Shown: positions 1 through 12,789, counted from the stretch's first letter. The stretch: 64,000 bases of DNA from CAVSRC01 sp963730325 (GCA_963730325.1 CAVSRC010000006.1:180758-244757), one strand, 5' to 3'. Notes: generated by a model from the sequence alone, not told the origin. Numbers and translations are program-made.

Positions 1-155
1 CCGGAGCCGGGGATGACGAACTGGTTCACCTCGAGGTCGCGATGGAAGACCATCTCGCCGGTCTCCGGACACTTGATCCACAGATTGGGCGAGACCTCCC
101 GCTTGTTGAGGAGGTTGCGAATCTTCGGGCGGACGACGTTGTTGATCCAGCTCAT
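1..155 (-). CDS. accD: Acetyl-CoA carboxylase carboxyltransferase subunit beta, N-terminus only
   Basis: The first 51 residues are visible, starting MSWINNVVRPKI and continuing into a Cys-containing segment (WIKCPETGEMVFHRDL) like the start of the AccD zinc-ribbon. The rest lies beyond the window edge. AccD pairs with AccA to transfer carboxyl from biotin carrier protein to acetyl-CoA in fatty acid synthesis. The ATG at 155 lies 24 bases after the trpA stop on the same strand, so it is probably the distal gene of the trpF-trpB-trpA operon, an arrangement common in alphaproteobacteria. Confidence 0.9.
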   Translation of the reverse strand, partial: MSWINNVVRPKIRNLLNKREVSPNLWIKCPETGEMVFHRDLEVNQFVIPGS

Positions 156-179
156 CTCATCTTTCCCCGCTTCGGGGCC

Positions 180-1022
180 CTATTCCGCCGCTTCGGCGCG
201 GGCGCCGCGCACGCCGGAGGCGAGCTCCGACACCAGGCCGGCGACCGCGGCGACCGTGCGCTCGGTGGCGCGGCCCTCCGCATCGAGCGAGGTGCGCACC
301 GCCTCGACGAGGGCGGTGCCGACAACCACGCCGTCGGCGGCCTTGCCGATCTCACGGGCCTGATCGGCGGTCTTGACGCCGAAGCCGACGGCCACCGGCA
401 ATATGGTGTGCCGCTTGATCCTTTCCACCGCCCCGGCGATGCGCGTGGTATCGGGCAGCGCCATGCCGGTGATGCCGAGCATGGAAACGTAGTAGACGAA
501 GCCCGACGCGTTGGCGAGGACGGCCGGCAGGCGCTTGTCGTCGGTGGTCGGCGTCGCCAGGCGGATGAAATTGATGCCGTGCTCGATCGCCGGCAGGCAA
601 AGCTCGTCGTCGGCCTCCGGCGGCAGGTCGACCAGGATCAGCCCGTCGACGCCGGCTTCCCGTGCATCCGTGAGGAAGCGCTCGTTGCCGTAGGAATAGA
701 TCGGGTTGTAGTAGCCCATGAGAACGATAGGCGTGTCCTGATCGTCCTTGCGGAAGGCGCGGACCATGGAAAGCGTCTTGGCCAGCGTCTGGCCGCCTTT
801 CAGGGCGCGCAGGCCCGCGGCCTGGATCGCGGGACCGTCGGCCATGGGATCGGAGAAGGGCATGCCGAGCTCGATCACGTCGGCGCCGGCGGCGGGCAGC
901 GCCTTGATGATGGCGAGCGAGGCGTCGTAGCCGGGATCGCCGCTCATGACGAAGGTGACGAGCGCCGGGCGGCCCTCCTCCTTCAGCGCGGCAAAGCGGC
1001 GGTCGATGCGGGTGGAGGTCAA
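180..1022 (-). CDS. trpA: Tryptophan synthase alpha subunit
   Basis: A 280-residue protein of normal length. It cleaves indole-3-glycerol phosphate to indole and glyceraldehyde 3-phosphate and passes indole to TrpB through the alpha-beta tunnel. The signature ELGMPFSDPMADGP places the catalytic acids at about E51 and D62, matching Glu49/Asp60 of the well-studied enzyme. The phosphate-binding GVKTADQ and VVGTALV segments are present near the C-terminus. It follows trpB by 3 bases, so translational coupling is likely. No anomaly is seen. Confidence 0.97.
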   Translation of the reverse strand: MTSTRIDRRFAALKEEGRPALVTFVMSGDPGYDASLAIIKALPAAGADVIELGMPFSDPMADGPAIQAAGLRALKGGQTLAKTLSMVRAFRKDDQDTPIVLMGYYNPIYSYGNERFLTDAREAGVDGLILVDLPPEADDELCLPAIEHGINFIRLATPTTDDKRLPAVLANASGFVYYVSMLGITGMALPDTTRIAGAVERIKRHTILPVAVGFGVKTADQAREIGKAADGVVVGTALVEAVRTSLDAEGRATERTVAAVAGLVSELASGVRGARAEAAE

Positions 1023-1025
1023 CGC

Positions 1026-2239
<1,214 letters not shown>

Positions 2240-2243
<4 letters not shown>

Positions 2244-2912
2244 GAGGCGGCCTTGTGGATCGGCGCGGCGCCGGCGCCACGGGCATTGGAAATGAAGGCG
2301 CGGATCAGCTCGGCCTCCTTGCGGCCGGGGGCGCTCTCCACGCCCGAGGACACATCGACACCGGGGGCGCCGGTCAGGAGAATCGCCTCGGCGACGTTGC
2401 CCGGCCTGAGACCGCCGGAGAGCAGCCAGGGAATGTCCGGGTCGAAACCGGCAAGCAGCGACCAGTCGAACGGGACCCCAAGGCCGCCGGGACGGGTGGC
2501 GCCCCTGGGCGGCCTGGCGTCGAGCAGCAACTGATCGGCGACCGCAGCGTAGTCCTCTGCCCGCGCCAGATCGTCGGCGGTGGCGACCGGCAGCGCCTTG
2601 ATCACCTGTCGGCCGAAGCGCCTGCCGACCTCTGCAACCCGCTCCGGCGTCTCGGCGCCATGAAGCTGCAGGCCGTCGGGGCTGACCGCCTCGACGATCT
2701 CGGCGAGCGCCGGCATCGTCCATGTCCACGGTCACCGCGACGATCTCGGCGCGGCCGGCAACGCGCCCGGCAAGTTCCGCGGCGCGCGACGGCGCCATGA
2801 AACGCGGGCTTTTCGCAAAGAAGTTGAAGCCGACCATGTCGGCACCGGCCGCCAGGGCGGCGTCCAGCGTCTCCTCGGTCGAGAGGCCGCATATCTTCAC
2901 GATCAGGCTCAT
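2240..2912 (-). CDS. trpF: Phosphoribosylanthranilate isomerase, frameshifted
   Basis: TrpF converts N-(5-phosphoribosyl)anthranilate to CdRP in tryptophan synthesis. The N-terminal third (MSLIVKICGLSTEETLD, then GADMVGFNFFAKSPR) is in one frame. The rest (LAEIVEAVSPDGLQLHG, then WLLSGGLRPGNVAEA and GVDVSSGVE) is in the next. The two join between about 2705 and 2722, where removing one base gives a normal VDMDDAALAEIV junction. KICG and the DVSSGVE phosphate loop are intact, so the gene looks like TrpF with one extra base rather than a decayed gene. An upstream ATG at 2930 is an alternative start. The stop overlaps the trpB start. Confidence 0.88.
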
Positions 2913-3021
2913 GGGGGCTCGATTTGGCATGAAACGGGGAAGGAGTCCAACGGCGGCTGGAGGCCGGCCCGGCTGCCGTGCAAAACCGCTGAAAACCGTG
3001 GTTATGGGCGGCTTCGGCCCC

Positions 3022-3369
3022 TCAAGCCGCGTCGCGGTCGGAGAAGGGCGGCGCCAAGGCCGGGGCCGTCACGACGCGCTCGCGCAGGCGTTCGGCATCC
3101 TGGCGCAGGCGCGCCGCATTGGCACGTTCGGCGCGCGCCGAGCGCCGCCACCTGCCCTGCCCGATCCAGGTGGCGATGCCACCGATGAGGACGCCCAGGC
3201 CAAGCGTGGCGAAGAGCAGGATGAAGAGCGGCAGTTCGACAGACCAGCGCGGCGCGCCGCCGCCGAGCGGATCGAGCGACAGGACGACGTCGGCGCGATT
3301 GGCGACCGACAACGCCACGGCGACGATAGCGACCGGCAGAAGCACGAAGAGGATCAGGAAACGTCGCAT
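3022..3369 (-). CDS. LapA-domain (DUF1049) small membrane protein
   Basis: A 115-residue protein with two hydrophobic helices (about residues 3-22 and 45-68), followed by an Arg/Ala-rich, probably coiled cytoplasmic tail. This is the layout of the lipopolysaccharide assembly protein A (LapA/DUF1049) family, small inner-membrane proteins tied to envelope homeostasis. It lies 9 bases downstream of ihfB and is followed by trpF after about 110 bases. The ihfB-lapA-like-trpF order is conserved in Hyphomicrobiales. The exact function in this group is not established. Confidence 0.8.
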   Translation of the reverse strand: MRRFLILFVLLPVAIVAVALSVANRADVVLSLDPLGGGAPRWSVELPLFILLFATLGLGVLIGGIATWIGQGRWRRSARAERANAARLRQDAERLRERVVTAPALAPPFSDRDAA

Positions 3370-3378
3370 GGCGGCGCC

Positions 3379-3657
3379 CTACGGATTGAGACGCTCGCGC
3401 ATCTCCTTGCCCGTCTTGAAGAAGGGCACGTATTTTTCCGTCACCGCCACCTTGGAGCCGGTGCGCGGGTTGCGGCCGGTGCGCGCCGGACGGTTCTTGA
3501 CCGAGAAGGCGCCGAAGCCGCGCAGCTCAACGCGGTCGCCGCGCGACAACGCATCGGTGATCTCGTTGAGGATGGCGTTGACGATGTTCTCGACGTCGCG
3601 CTGATAGAGATGCGGATTCTGCTCGGAGAGCTTCTGAACCAGCTCAGATTTTATCAT
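3379..3657 (-). CDS. ihfB: Integration host factor beta subunit
   Basis: A 92-residue DNA-bending HU/IHF-family protein. The start MIKSELVQKLSEQNPHL is fixed by an ATGA overlap with the sppA stop (3654-3657); a longer in-frame extension upstream lies inside sppA. The beta-arm segment GFGAFSVKNRPARTGRNP carries the Arg-Asn-Pro tip that intercalates into DNA. With IhfA it forms the IHF heterodimer, which bends DNA in recombination, replication and transcription control. Confidence 0.96.
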   Translation of the reverse strand: MIKSELVQKLSEQNPHLYQRDVENIVNAILNEITDALSRGDRVELRGFGAFSVKNRPARTGRNPRTGSKVAVTEKYVPFFKTGKEMRERLNP

Positions 3658-4664
3658 TGGGCTGCCCCCTCGGCAGGCTGCGCGCCAGCGCCGGCAGAAC
3701 CCTGCCAAACCGACATAAGGCCGTCAAGCCTCAGATTTTGTGGAAGAAATCGGTCCAACACGCCGCTGCGCAACAGTTCCGGCTGAATGCCGGCCTTTTG
3801 CGCGATCCACAACAGCGCAGCATCGGCGATGGAAAACAGGCCGCCGCCGGCCCGCGACGGCTTCCAGTCGCGCACCGGCAGTTTGGTGTCGACGCCCTTG
3901 CCGCCGAGCCAGGCGAGCGCCGCCGGCTCGCCACCGATCTCGTCGATGAGGTTGGCCGCCAGCGCCTGCTGGCCGGTGTAGATGCGCCCGTCGGCAAGCG
4001 ACAGCGCGTCGGCGCGGGCGAGCCCGCGGCGTTCGGCGACGATATCGACGAACCAGTTGAAACTGTCGTCGACCACACCCTGCATGACCTGGCGCGCCTC
4101 ATCGGTGGTCGGCTCGAACGGGTTCGGCTGGGCCTTCAGCGGCGCGCTCTTGATGTCCTCGACCGAGACGCCGAGGTTTTTGAGAAGGTCGGCGATCTTG
4201 GGATACATGAAGAGCACACCGATCGAGCCGGTGAGCGAGGTGCGCCGCGCCACGATATGGTCGGTGGCGATCGCGGTCATGTAGGCGGCCGAGGCGCCGA
4301 AGGTGGCGATGGCGGCGACCGTGGGCTTCTTCTCCGCCAGCTTGCGGATGCCTTCGTAGAGCGCCTCGCCGCCAGCGGTGGAACCGCCGGTCGAATCGAT
4401 GGTGACGATGACCCCCTTGACGGCGTCGGTCCTGGCGAGCCGGGCCAGCATCTCGTCGCGATCGCGGTCGTTGGCGATGAAGCCGGAAATGGTGAGCCGG
4501 GCGATCTGCGGCTGGGCCATCAGCGGAAAGGCGTCGCGCCCGACGGAGGCGATGACGGCACCGGCAATGATGATGAGGATCGCCAGAAAGCCGATGACGC
4601 GCCAGAAGGACAGTTTTCGGCGCAAGCGCCGACGATCGACGATCTGGTCGGTGGTCATGGACAT
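3654..4664 (-). CDS. sppA: Signal peptide peptidase SppA (short form)
   Basis: A 336-residue inner-membrane serine peptidase of the S49 family, which degrades cleaved signal peptides. One N-terminal transmembrane helix (about residues 20-40) anchors the protein. The nucleophile is S125 in FGASAAYMTA, and K177 (SAPLKAQPNP) sits 52 residues later, the spacing expected for the Ser-Lys dyad of the short SppA type. TGSIGVL and the substrate-groove motif DSTGGS are present. It begins after the rpsA terminator and leads the sppA-ihfB-lapA-like-trp series. Confidence 0.95.
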   Translation of the reverse strand: MSMTTDQIVDRRRLRRKLSFWRVIGFLAILIIIAGAVIASVGRDAFPLMAQPQIARLTISGFIANDRDRDEMLARLARTDAVKGVIVTIDSTGGSTAGGEALYEGIRKLAEKKPTVAAIATFGASAAYMTAIATDHIVARRTSLTGSIGVLFMYPKIADLLKNLGVSVEDIKSAPLKAQPNPFEPTTDEARQVMQGVVDDSFNWFVDIVAERRGLARADALSLADGRIYTGQQALAANLIDEIGGEPAALAWLGGKGVDTKLPVRDWKPSRAGGGLFSIADAALLWIAQKAGIQPELLRSGVLDRFLPQNLRLDGLMSVWQGSAGAGAQPAEGAAQ

Positions 4665-4742
4665 GGGTCGGGCCTCTCAGTTCCCCAAGCCCGGTGGGTT
4701 AGCGCCTTAGCGCCACGCGGGCAAGGGGCGGCCGGCCACGGC

Positions 4743-4777
4743 AAAAGAAAACGGCCCGCGCCGGGTGGCGCGGGCCG
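4743..4777 (-). terminator. Rho-independent terminator after rpsA
   Basis: An 11-bp perfect GC stem (CGGCCCGCGCC paired with GGCGCGGGCCG, loop of 4) lies 36 bases past the rpsA stop. On the minus strand a T-rich run, TTTTCTTTT, follows. It separates rpsA from sppA. Confidence 0.85.
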
Positions 4778-4813
4778 CGAACGGTTTCGCTGAGCGCGGC
4801 CGAAGCCGCCCGC

Positions 4814-6541
<1,728 letters not shown>

Positions 6542-6761
6542 TGAAACTCCTGCATCACCGGCGGCGCCGACCGGCGGTTGGCGTTGATCGGACCGCCTCC
6601 ACAACCCGGTCTGACTGGGACACCCGCCCGTTTGGCGGCGTGGCGCGCAAGGGTCATGAAGTCGGCAGTTCCCGTTCCGCCCGCAAAAAAGCGGGTTCAC
6701 CACCGTGGGGGCGGACAACACGAAAACCGGGCAACGTGCCCATTGCCGAGCGCCGTTCCCG

Positions 6762-7394
6762 TCAGTCGCGTCCTGCCCGTGCCCGATCGACAATGTCGAC
6801 GGCGGCGCGGAACGCGGCTTCTATATCCTTGTCGGTGGTATCGAGCAAGTAAGCATCCTCGGCCGCTTTTAGAGGGGCGGCGGCACGGCCGGAATCGCGG
6901 GCGTCACGGTCCCTGATCTCGGCAAGGATGGTCGGATAATCGACCGCCCTGCCCTTGGCGTTGAGCTCGTCGGTGCGCCGGCGGGCGCGGACCTCGGCGG
7001 ATGCGGTGACGAAGATCTTGATATCGGCCTCCGGGCAGACGGCGGTGCCGATGTCGCGGCCGTCGAGCACGGCGCCCTCGGGCCGGGCGGCAAAGGCACG
7101 CTGGAAATCGAGCAGCGCCGCCCGCACCCCGGCATGGACGGCGAGCCGCGAGGCGAGTTCGCCGGCCTCGTGGCCGCGCAGCGCCGGGTCGTCGAGGAGC
7201 GCCGGGTCGAGCCCCTGGGCCACCCGCTCGGCCGCCGCCGCGTCGTCGGGGTCGAGGCCCTGCGCGACCATCAGCTTGCCGGTGAGCCGGTAGAGCAGCC
7301 CGGTATCGAGATATGGCAGGCGGTAGTGGGCGGCCAGGCGCTGGGCGAGCGTTCCCTTGCCGGCGGCCGCCGGTCCGTCGATGGCGATGATCAT
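6762..7394 (-). CDS. cmk: Cytidylate kinase
   Basis: A 210-residue (d)CMP kinase with the P-loop GPAAAGKGT at residues 7-15, the CMP-binding DTGLLYR segment, and LDGRDIGTAVCPEA. It phosphorylates CMP/dCMP with ATP. I chose MIIAIDGPAAAGKG as the start; a TTG five codons upstream is possible but unsupported. Its start is 36 bases from the aroA stop. The aroA-cmk-rpsA order is classical. Confidence 0.96.
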   Translation of the reverse strand: MIIAIDGPAAAGKGTLAQRLAAHYRLPYLDTGLLYRLTGKLMVAQGLDPDDAAAAERVAQGLDPALLDDPALRGHEAGELASRLAVHAGVRAALLDFQRAFAARPEGAVLDGRDIGTAVCPEADIKIFVTASAEVRARRRTDELNAKGRAVDYPTILAEIRDRDARDSGRAAAPLKAAEDAYLLDTTDKDIEAAFRAAVDIVDRARAGRD

Positions 7395-7430
7395 GGCCGC
7401 CCGCGCCAAACGCCGGGACGCACCCGAAGG

Positions 7431-8772
7431 TCAGGCATCGGCGAATTCGGCCCCGAGACCGGCCATCAGCGCGCGGAATTCCGGGAAGCTGGTGGCGATC
7501 GGCTGGGCATCGTCGATGGTCACCGGCTTGTCGGCGGCAAGGCCGAGAACGACGAAGCTCATGGCGATGCGATGATCGAGCCGGGTGGCGACCGTGGCCC
7601 CGCCCGGCACCCTTGCCGCGCCGGTCACCTGCATCGAGTTCGGGCGTATCCTCCACCGTGACGCCGTTCGCCTTGAGGCCGGCGACGACGGAAGCGATAC
7701 GGTCCGATTCCTTGACCCGCATCTCGCCGATGCCCTCCATCAGCGTCTGCCCCTCGGCGAAGGCCGCGGCGACGGCAAGCACCGGATATTCGTCGATCAT
7801 GAAAGGCGCGCGGGCGGCCGGCACGCTCACCCCCTTGAGCCTGCTCGCCTTGACGCGGATGTCGCCGACCTCCTCGCCGCTGACCTTGTGCTTCCGGGCG
7901 ATGGCGATGTCGCCGCCCATTTCGAGAAGCGTCTCGATCAGTCCGGTGCGCGTCGGGTTGAGCAGCACGTTCTCAATGGTGATGTCGGAGCCCGGAACGA
8001 CGAGCGCCGCGACCAGCGGAAAGGCGGCGGAACTGGGGTCGCCAGGGACGGCGATCGTCTGCGGCTTGAGGTTGCGCCCGCCCTCCAGGCGGATGGTGCG
8101 GCTGCCGTCGCCGCCCTCCTCGACCTCGATGGCCGCGCCGAAGGCGGCGAGCATGCGCTCGGTATGGTCGCGGGTGGCGACCGGCTCGATGACCGTGGTG
8201 ACGCCGCCGCTGTTCAGCGCCGCCAGCAGGATGGCCGACTTGACCTGCGCCGAGGGTACCGGAACGCGGTACTCGATCGGCACCAGCGTCTCGGGCCCGT
8301 GGACGGTGGCCGGCAGGCGGTCGTTGGAGCGGGCGATGGCCTGGACGCCCATGCGGCGCAGCGGGTCGAGCACGCGGCCCATGGGGCGCTTCACCAGAGA
8401 GGCATCGCCGGTGAAGGTGGTGGCGAAGGCCTGGCTGCCGGCGATGCCGAGCGCCAGGCGTATGCCGGTGCCGGCATTGCCGTAGTCGATCACCGCCTCG
8501 GGCTCGATCAGGCCGCCGACGCCGAGGCCGTTGATCTGCCAGGCGCCGGCGCCGGTGCGGCCGACCGTCGCCCCGAAGGCGCGCATGGCGGCGACGGTGG
8601 CAAGGATGTCGTCGCCCTCGAGCAGGCCCTCCACCTTCGTCTCGCCGACGGCGAGCGCCCCCAGCATGATGGCGCGATGGGAAATCGACTTGTCGCCCGG
8701 CGGCCGGATGGTGCCGGCGAGCGGACCCGACGCCCGCGCAGTCAGCGGCGCCGCACTGTTGTCGCCCGACAT
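7431..8772 (-). CDS. aroA: EPSP synthase, frameshifted near the C-terminus
   Basis: 3-phosphoshikimate 1-carboxyvinyltransferase, the sixth step of the shikimate pathway. The N-terminal 375 residues or so are in one frame: PGDKSISHRAIMLGAL with K28, GNAGTGIRL, and DEYPVLAVAAAFAEG with the catalytic Asp. The last 65-70 residues (MQVTGAARVPGGATVATRLD onward, including the DHRIAMSF motif) are in another. The junction is at about 7638-7648; removing one base restores a normal VEDTPNSMQVTG passage. All active-site motifs are present, so the gene is probably functional and the extra base an error. The start MSGDNSAAPLTARASG fits the family. Confidence 0.92.
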
Positions 8773-8929
8773 GTCAAGCTTTGCTCCGATTGCTGCCCGC
8801 CTGGCGGGGGGCTTGCCGGCCGCCGGAAATGCCTCCCCGGCCGGCGCGAAGCCCCTCACCGCCCGCCGTTCGGATAGCATAGCCGGGCAAGCAGGTCATC
8901 ATTGGCGCGCGCGACCCCGAGAAATGGTT

Positions 8930-8958
8930 TTGACAGTGCCGGGCGCGCGCATTATGGG
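8930..8958 (+). promoter_or_regulatory. Sigma70-like promoter for the FYDLN-type gene
   Basis: A TTGACA -35 box (8930-8935), a 17-base spacer and a TATGGG -10 box (8953-8958) lie 34 bases before the GTG start at 8993, in the divergent region facing aroA. Confidence 0.55.
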
Positions 8959-8992
8959 GGGGCCGCTTAACGCTCGGGACGAGGCATGAACC

Positions 8993-9379
8993 GTGACGAA
9001 AGCTGAGCTCGGAACCAAGAGGCTCTGTCCAAACTGCGGCGCGCGGTATTACGACCTCAACCGCAGCCCGATTGTGTGCCCGCGTTGCGGCACCGAATTC
9101 GAGGTCGTGGTGAGCCGGGCGCGGCCGCAAACGGCCAGCAAGGCGCCCAAGGCAGAGGTCGCCGAAGAGGCCGAGGAGCCAGCCGCGGCCGAGCTGGTGT
9201 CGCTGGAGGAGGCCGACGAGGAGGCCGCGGGAAGCGGCGCGGTCAAGGTGCCCGGCGCGGATGACGAGGACGTCGAAGGCGACGATGACGAGGACGACAC
9301 CTTCCTCGCCGACGACGAAGAGGACGACGACGAGGATGTCGGCGACATCATCGGCGACGTCGACGAAGAGGAGACGTGA
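8993..9379 (+). CDS. TIGR02300-type (FYDLN acid) zinc-ribbon protein
   Basis: A 128-residue protein with an N-terminal zinc ribbon (CPNC at about 12-15, then YYDLNRSPIVCPRC) and a long Ala/Glu/Asp tail ending in almost pure acidic residues. The KRxCPxCGxxxYDLN pattern matches the alphaproteobacterial TIGR02300 family, whose function is unknown. The start is GTG; the nearby ATG at 8985 is out of frame and stops quickly. It is divergent from aroA, as in many Hyphomicrobiales. The acidic tail may bind basic proteins or RNA-protein complexes, but that is a guess. Confidence 0.88.
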   Translation: MTKAELGTKRLCPNCGARYYDLNRSPIVCPRCGTEFEVVVSRARPQTASKAPKAEVAEEAEEPAAAELVSLEEADEEAAGSGAVKVPGADDEDVEGDDDEDDTFLADDEEDDDEDVGDIIGDVDEEET

Positions 9380-9522
9380 GGCCGCGCCACAGCGGCCTTG
9401 ATCCGGCAGGCCATCGCGGCCTAATGTCCGCGCGCTTGGCGGAGACGGCGGGTCCCAACCCGCCCTAAGCCCGGCCCGGCAGACCGCAAAGAACGGCGGG
9501 TGCCGGCGAGACTACCCAGGAT

Positions 9523-9599
<77 letters not shown>

Positions 9600-9696
9600 C
9601 CTTCCGAAGACGCCGTGACGCGGCGCGGGAGCGTGATCTGGGCGTCCCGGTAGCTCGACGCGCCGCCTCGCGCTGCCGTCCGCGTCCTTTGCCCCC

Positions 9697-10224
9697 CTAG
9701 AACACGAACGGAATGAACCGCTTCGTCGTCTTCATGTAGTCGGCATAGCGCTGGCCGAACGCCTCGATCATGTCCTGCTCCTCCGCCTTGGTGGTGAAGA
9801 AGAGCGCCACGACTACGACCACGAAGATGACCGCCGCCGGCCAGTAGAGCGGCTGCTTCAGCCAGGCGCCGATGGCGAAGAAGAGCAGCGCGCCGTACAT
9901 CGGGTGGCGGATGAAGCGGTAGAGGCCGGTGGTGACCAGCTCGGTCGTGTATTCGAAATGCCCCTCCGGCTTGCCGATGATCTTGAGCAGGATGTAGCTC
10001 GCCAAAGCGAGATAGGCCGAAATCGCCAGGGCGGCGAACGAGACGATCTGCAACGGGCTGAAGACGTCGACGAACCACCAGGGATAGTTGATGAGGACGA
10101 TGGCGGTGATGCCCTCGAACGCCACGAAACGGTAGGGCCCCTGCCGTCGCGGCCGCACGATGGCGTAGCGCCACGTGTAATAGGCAAAAGCGAGGGTTGC
10201 CAGGAAGAACGCGAATATGAGCAT
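9697..10224 (-). CDS. Isoprenylcysteine carboxyl methyltransferase-family membrane protein
   Basis: A 175-residue integral membrane protein with about five hydrophobic segments. The C-terminal half has the ICMT/PEMT signature: LYRFIRHPMYGALLFFAIG, then a helix and an EEQDMIEAFGQRYADYMK segment, which together form the SAM-binding site. Bacterial members methylate small lipophilic or phospholipid-like substrates; the actual substrate cannot be told. It is a single-gene unit, convergent with tRNA-Ala and divergent from ugd. Confidence 0.82.
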   Translation of the reverse strand: MLIFAFFLATLAFAYYTWRYAIVRPRRQGPYRFVAFEGITAIVLINYPWWFVDVFSPLQIVSFAALAISAYLALASYILLKIIGKPEGHFEYTTELVTTGLYRFIRHPMYGALLFFAIGAWLKQPLYWPAAVIFVVVVVALFFTTKAEEQDMIEAFGQRYADYMKTTKRFIPFVF

Positions 10225-10449
10225 GTATCGAGACTAGCACGGTACGACAAAGCCGGCGCCGTGACCGGTTTTCTCCGCCTCCCGGCGATCGATTCCATGG
10301 CTTCCGGCCGGGGTCACGCAAGGTCAGCCCCTCGTCGCGCCCCGGCTGGCAACCATTAATCGAGATTCCGCTGGAACCGGCCGGGACGCTAGCCTAATCG
10401 TCACATTGATGATCTATGGTTTGTTGAATTCTCTACGCGGAAGCATGTC

Positions 10450-11797
10450 ATGAAGATCACGATGATCGGCGCCGGCTATGTCGGACTTGTGAGCGGCGCC
10501 TGCTTTGCCGATTTCGGCCACGAGGTGATCGTCGTCGACAAGGACCGGAGCAAACTCGACCGGCTGGCTCAGGGGGTTATGCCGATCTACGAGCCCGGCC
10601 TGGCCGAGCTGGTGGCCCGCAACGAGGCGGCGAACCGCCTGTCCTATGCCAGCGATCTCGAGCGAGGCGGTCGAGAACGCAGATGCGGTCTTCATCGCGG
10701 TGGGCACGCCCTCCAGTGGCGACGGGGTCGCCGACCTCTCCTTCGTCTTCGCGGCGGCCGATACCATCGCCGATGTGGTCAGGCACCGCTGTGTCGTGGT
10801 GTGCAAGTCGACGGTGCCGGTGGGCACCAACCGGGCGGTCAGGGAGCGTATCCATGCGCGCTCGGGCCAGGCGCTGGTCGAGGTCGCCTCCAACCCCGAG
10901 TTCCTGCGCGAAGGTTCGGCGATCGACGACTTCATGCGCCCGGACCGGGTGGTCATCGGCGTCGAGACGGCGTTCGCACGCGAGACGATGGAGGCGATCT
11001 ATCGGCCGCTCAGCGCCGCGCGGACACCGATCCTGTTCGCCGCGCTGGAGACGGCCGAACTCATCAAATATGCCAGCAACGCCTTCCTGGTCACCAAGAT
11101 CACCTTCATCAACGAGCTCGCCGATCTCTGCGAGCGCGTCGGCGCGGACGTTCTCGACGTGGCGCAGGGGATCGGCCTCGACAGCCGCATCGGACCGAAG
11201 TTCCTGCGGGCCGGCCCCGGCTATGGCGGCTCCTGCTTTCCCAAGGACACCACGGCGCTGCTCGAGACGGCGCGGGCCGCCGGTGTGCCGCTCTCGATCG
11301 TCGAGGCGGTCACCGCCGCCAACGACCAGCGCAAGCGCGCCATGGCCAACCGCATCGCGGCGGTGCTCGGCGGCGACCTTGCCGGCAAGACGGTCGGCTT
11401 CCTCGGCGTGACCTTCAAGCCCAATACGGACGACATGCGCGATTCGCCGGCGCTGACCATCGTGCCGGTCCTGCAAGCCGGCGGCGCCGGCGTGCGGGCC
11501 CACGATCCGGAAGGCATGCCCATGGCGCGCACGCTGCTTTCCGACGTCCATTGGTGCGACGACGCCTATGAGGTTGCCGAGGGGGTGGATGTTCTCGTCG
11601 TCCTCACCGAATGGGACGCCTATGGCGGCCTCGACCTCAAGCGCATCAGGACGCTGATGAAGGGCAACACCGTCGTCGACCTGCGCAACCTCTACAAGCC
11701 GGAAGAGGTCGCAGAGGCGGGGCTCGCCTATCTCGGCGTCGGCCGCGGCATGGCCGGGAACCCCGTGGCCGCCGAGCTCTACGTGGCGGCGGAATAG
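10450..11797 (+). CDS. ugd: UDP-glucose 6-dehydrogenase, frameshifted
   Basis: It oxidises UDP-glucose to UDP-glucuronate with two NAD+. The N-terminal 70 residues or so (MKITMIGAGYVGLVSGACFA, then PIYEPGLAELV) are in one frame. The rest (EAVENADAVFIAVGTPSSGD onward) is in the next; removing one base at about 10655-10665 restores the protein. The catalytic cysteine lies in GYGGSCFPKDTTAL. SNPEFLREGSAIDDF and KPNTDDMRDSPAL are intact, so an extra-base error is likelier than decay. It lies 2 bases before the UDP-xylose synthase gene, which uses its product. Confidence 0.93.
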
Positions 11798-11799
11798 TC

Positions 11800-12753
11800 G
11801 TGGCGCGCCTCTACGACAGCCGCAAGCGCGTCGTCGTCACCGGCGGCGCCGGCTTCCTCGGCTCGCACCTGATCGACCGGCTGCTGGCCGAAGGCCACGA
11901 AGTGATCTGCGTCGACAATCTGTTCACCGGCACGAAGCGCAACATCGAACACCTCAACGGCCATCCGCTGTTCGAGTTCATGCGCCATGACGTGACCTTC
12001 CCGCTCTATGTGGAAGCCGACGAGATCTACAATCTCGCCTGTCCCGCCTCGCCGGTGCACTACCAGCACGATCCGGTGCAGACGACCAAGACCTCGGTGC
12101 ACGGCGCCATCAACATGCTGGGGCTGGCCAAGCGGCTGCGATGCCGCATCCTGCAAGCCTCGACCAGCGAGGTCTACGGCGACCCGGAGGTCCACCCGCA
12201 GCGCGAGGACTATTGGGGCAAGGTCAACCCGATCGGCCTGCGTGCCTGCTACGACGAAGGCAAGCGCTGCGCCGAAACGCTGTTCTTCGACTATCACCGC
12301 CAGAACGGGCTGGAGATCAAGGTCGCGCGCATCTTCAACACCTACGGTCCGCGCATGCACCCGGCCGACGGGCGGGTGGTGTCGAACTTCATCGTTCAGG
12401 CGCTCAAGGACGAGCCGATCACGCTCTATGGCGACGGCCAGCAATCGCGCTCCTTCTGCTATGTGGACGATCTGATCGACGGCCTCATCAAGCTGATGCA
12501 GAGCGAGGCGTCGCTCACCGGCCCGGTCAATATCGGCAATCCCAACGAGTTCACGATTCGCGAGCTGGCCGAGAAGGTGATCGCCGCCACCGGCAGCAAG
12601 GGCGGCCTCGTCACCAAGCCGCTGCCCGCCGACGATCCGCGCCAGCGCCAGCCCGACATCGCGCTCGCCCGCGAGAAGCTCGGCTGGGAGCCCAAGGTCA
12701 TGCTCGACGAGGGATTGCAGGCGACGATCGGCTATTTCCGGTCCGTGGTCTGA
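11800..12753 (+). CDS. UDP-glucuronate decarboxylase (UDP-xylose synthase)
   Basis: A 317-residue SDR-family enzyme that decarboxylates UDP-glucuronate to UDP-xylose. The NAD-binding motif is VVVTGGAGFLGSHL. LACPASPVHYQHDPVQT, ASTSEVYGDPEVHPQ and RACYDEGKRCAET (the YxxxK dyad) are the family signatures that separate Uxs from other epimerases. The start is GTG, 2 bases after the ugd stop. Ugd plus Uxs gives a complete UDP-Glc to UDP-Xyl route, pointing to xylose in a local glycan. A closely related decarboxylase making another pentose is less likely. Confidence 0.92.
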   Translation: MARLYDSRKRVVVTGGAGFLGSHLIDRLLAEGHEVICVDNLFTGTKRNIEHLNGHPLFEFMRHDVTFPLYVEADEIYNLACPASPVHYQHDPVQTTKTSVHGAINMLGLAKRLRCRILQASTSEVYGDPEVHPQREDYWGKVNPIGLRACYDEGKRCAETLFFDYHRQNGLEIKVARIFNTYGPRMHPADGRVVSNFIVQALKDEPITLYGDGQQSRSFCYVDDLIDGLIKLMQSEASLTGPVNIGNPNEFTIRELAEKVIAATGSKGGLVTKPLPADDPRQRQPDIALAREKLGWEPKVMLDEGLQATIGYFRSVV

Positions 12754-12789
12754 CCGGCCGCACGGCGGCCCGGAAAGGCCCGCTTCCTG

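Noticed and set aside
2705..2722. Programmed frameshifting in trpF (and similarly in fabB, rfbA)
   Set aside because: No slippery heptamer or shared motif at the junctions, and both insertions and deletions occur, which fits sequencing errors better.
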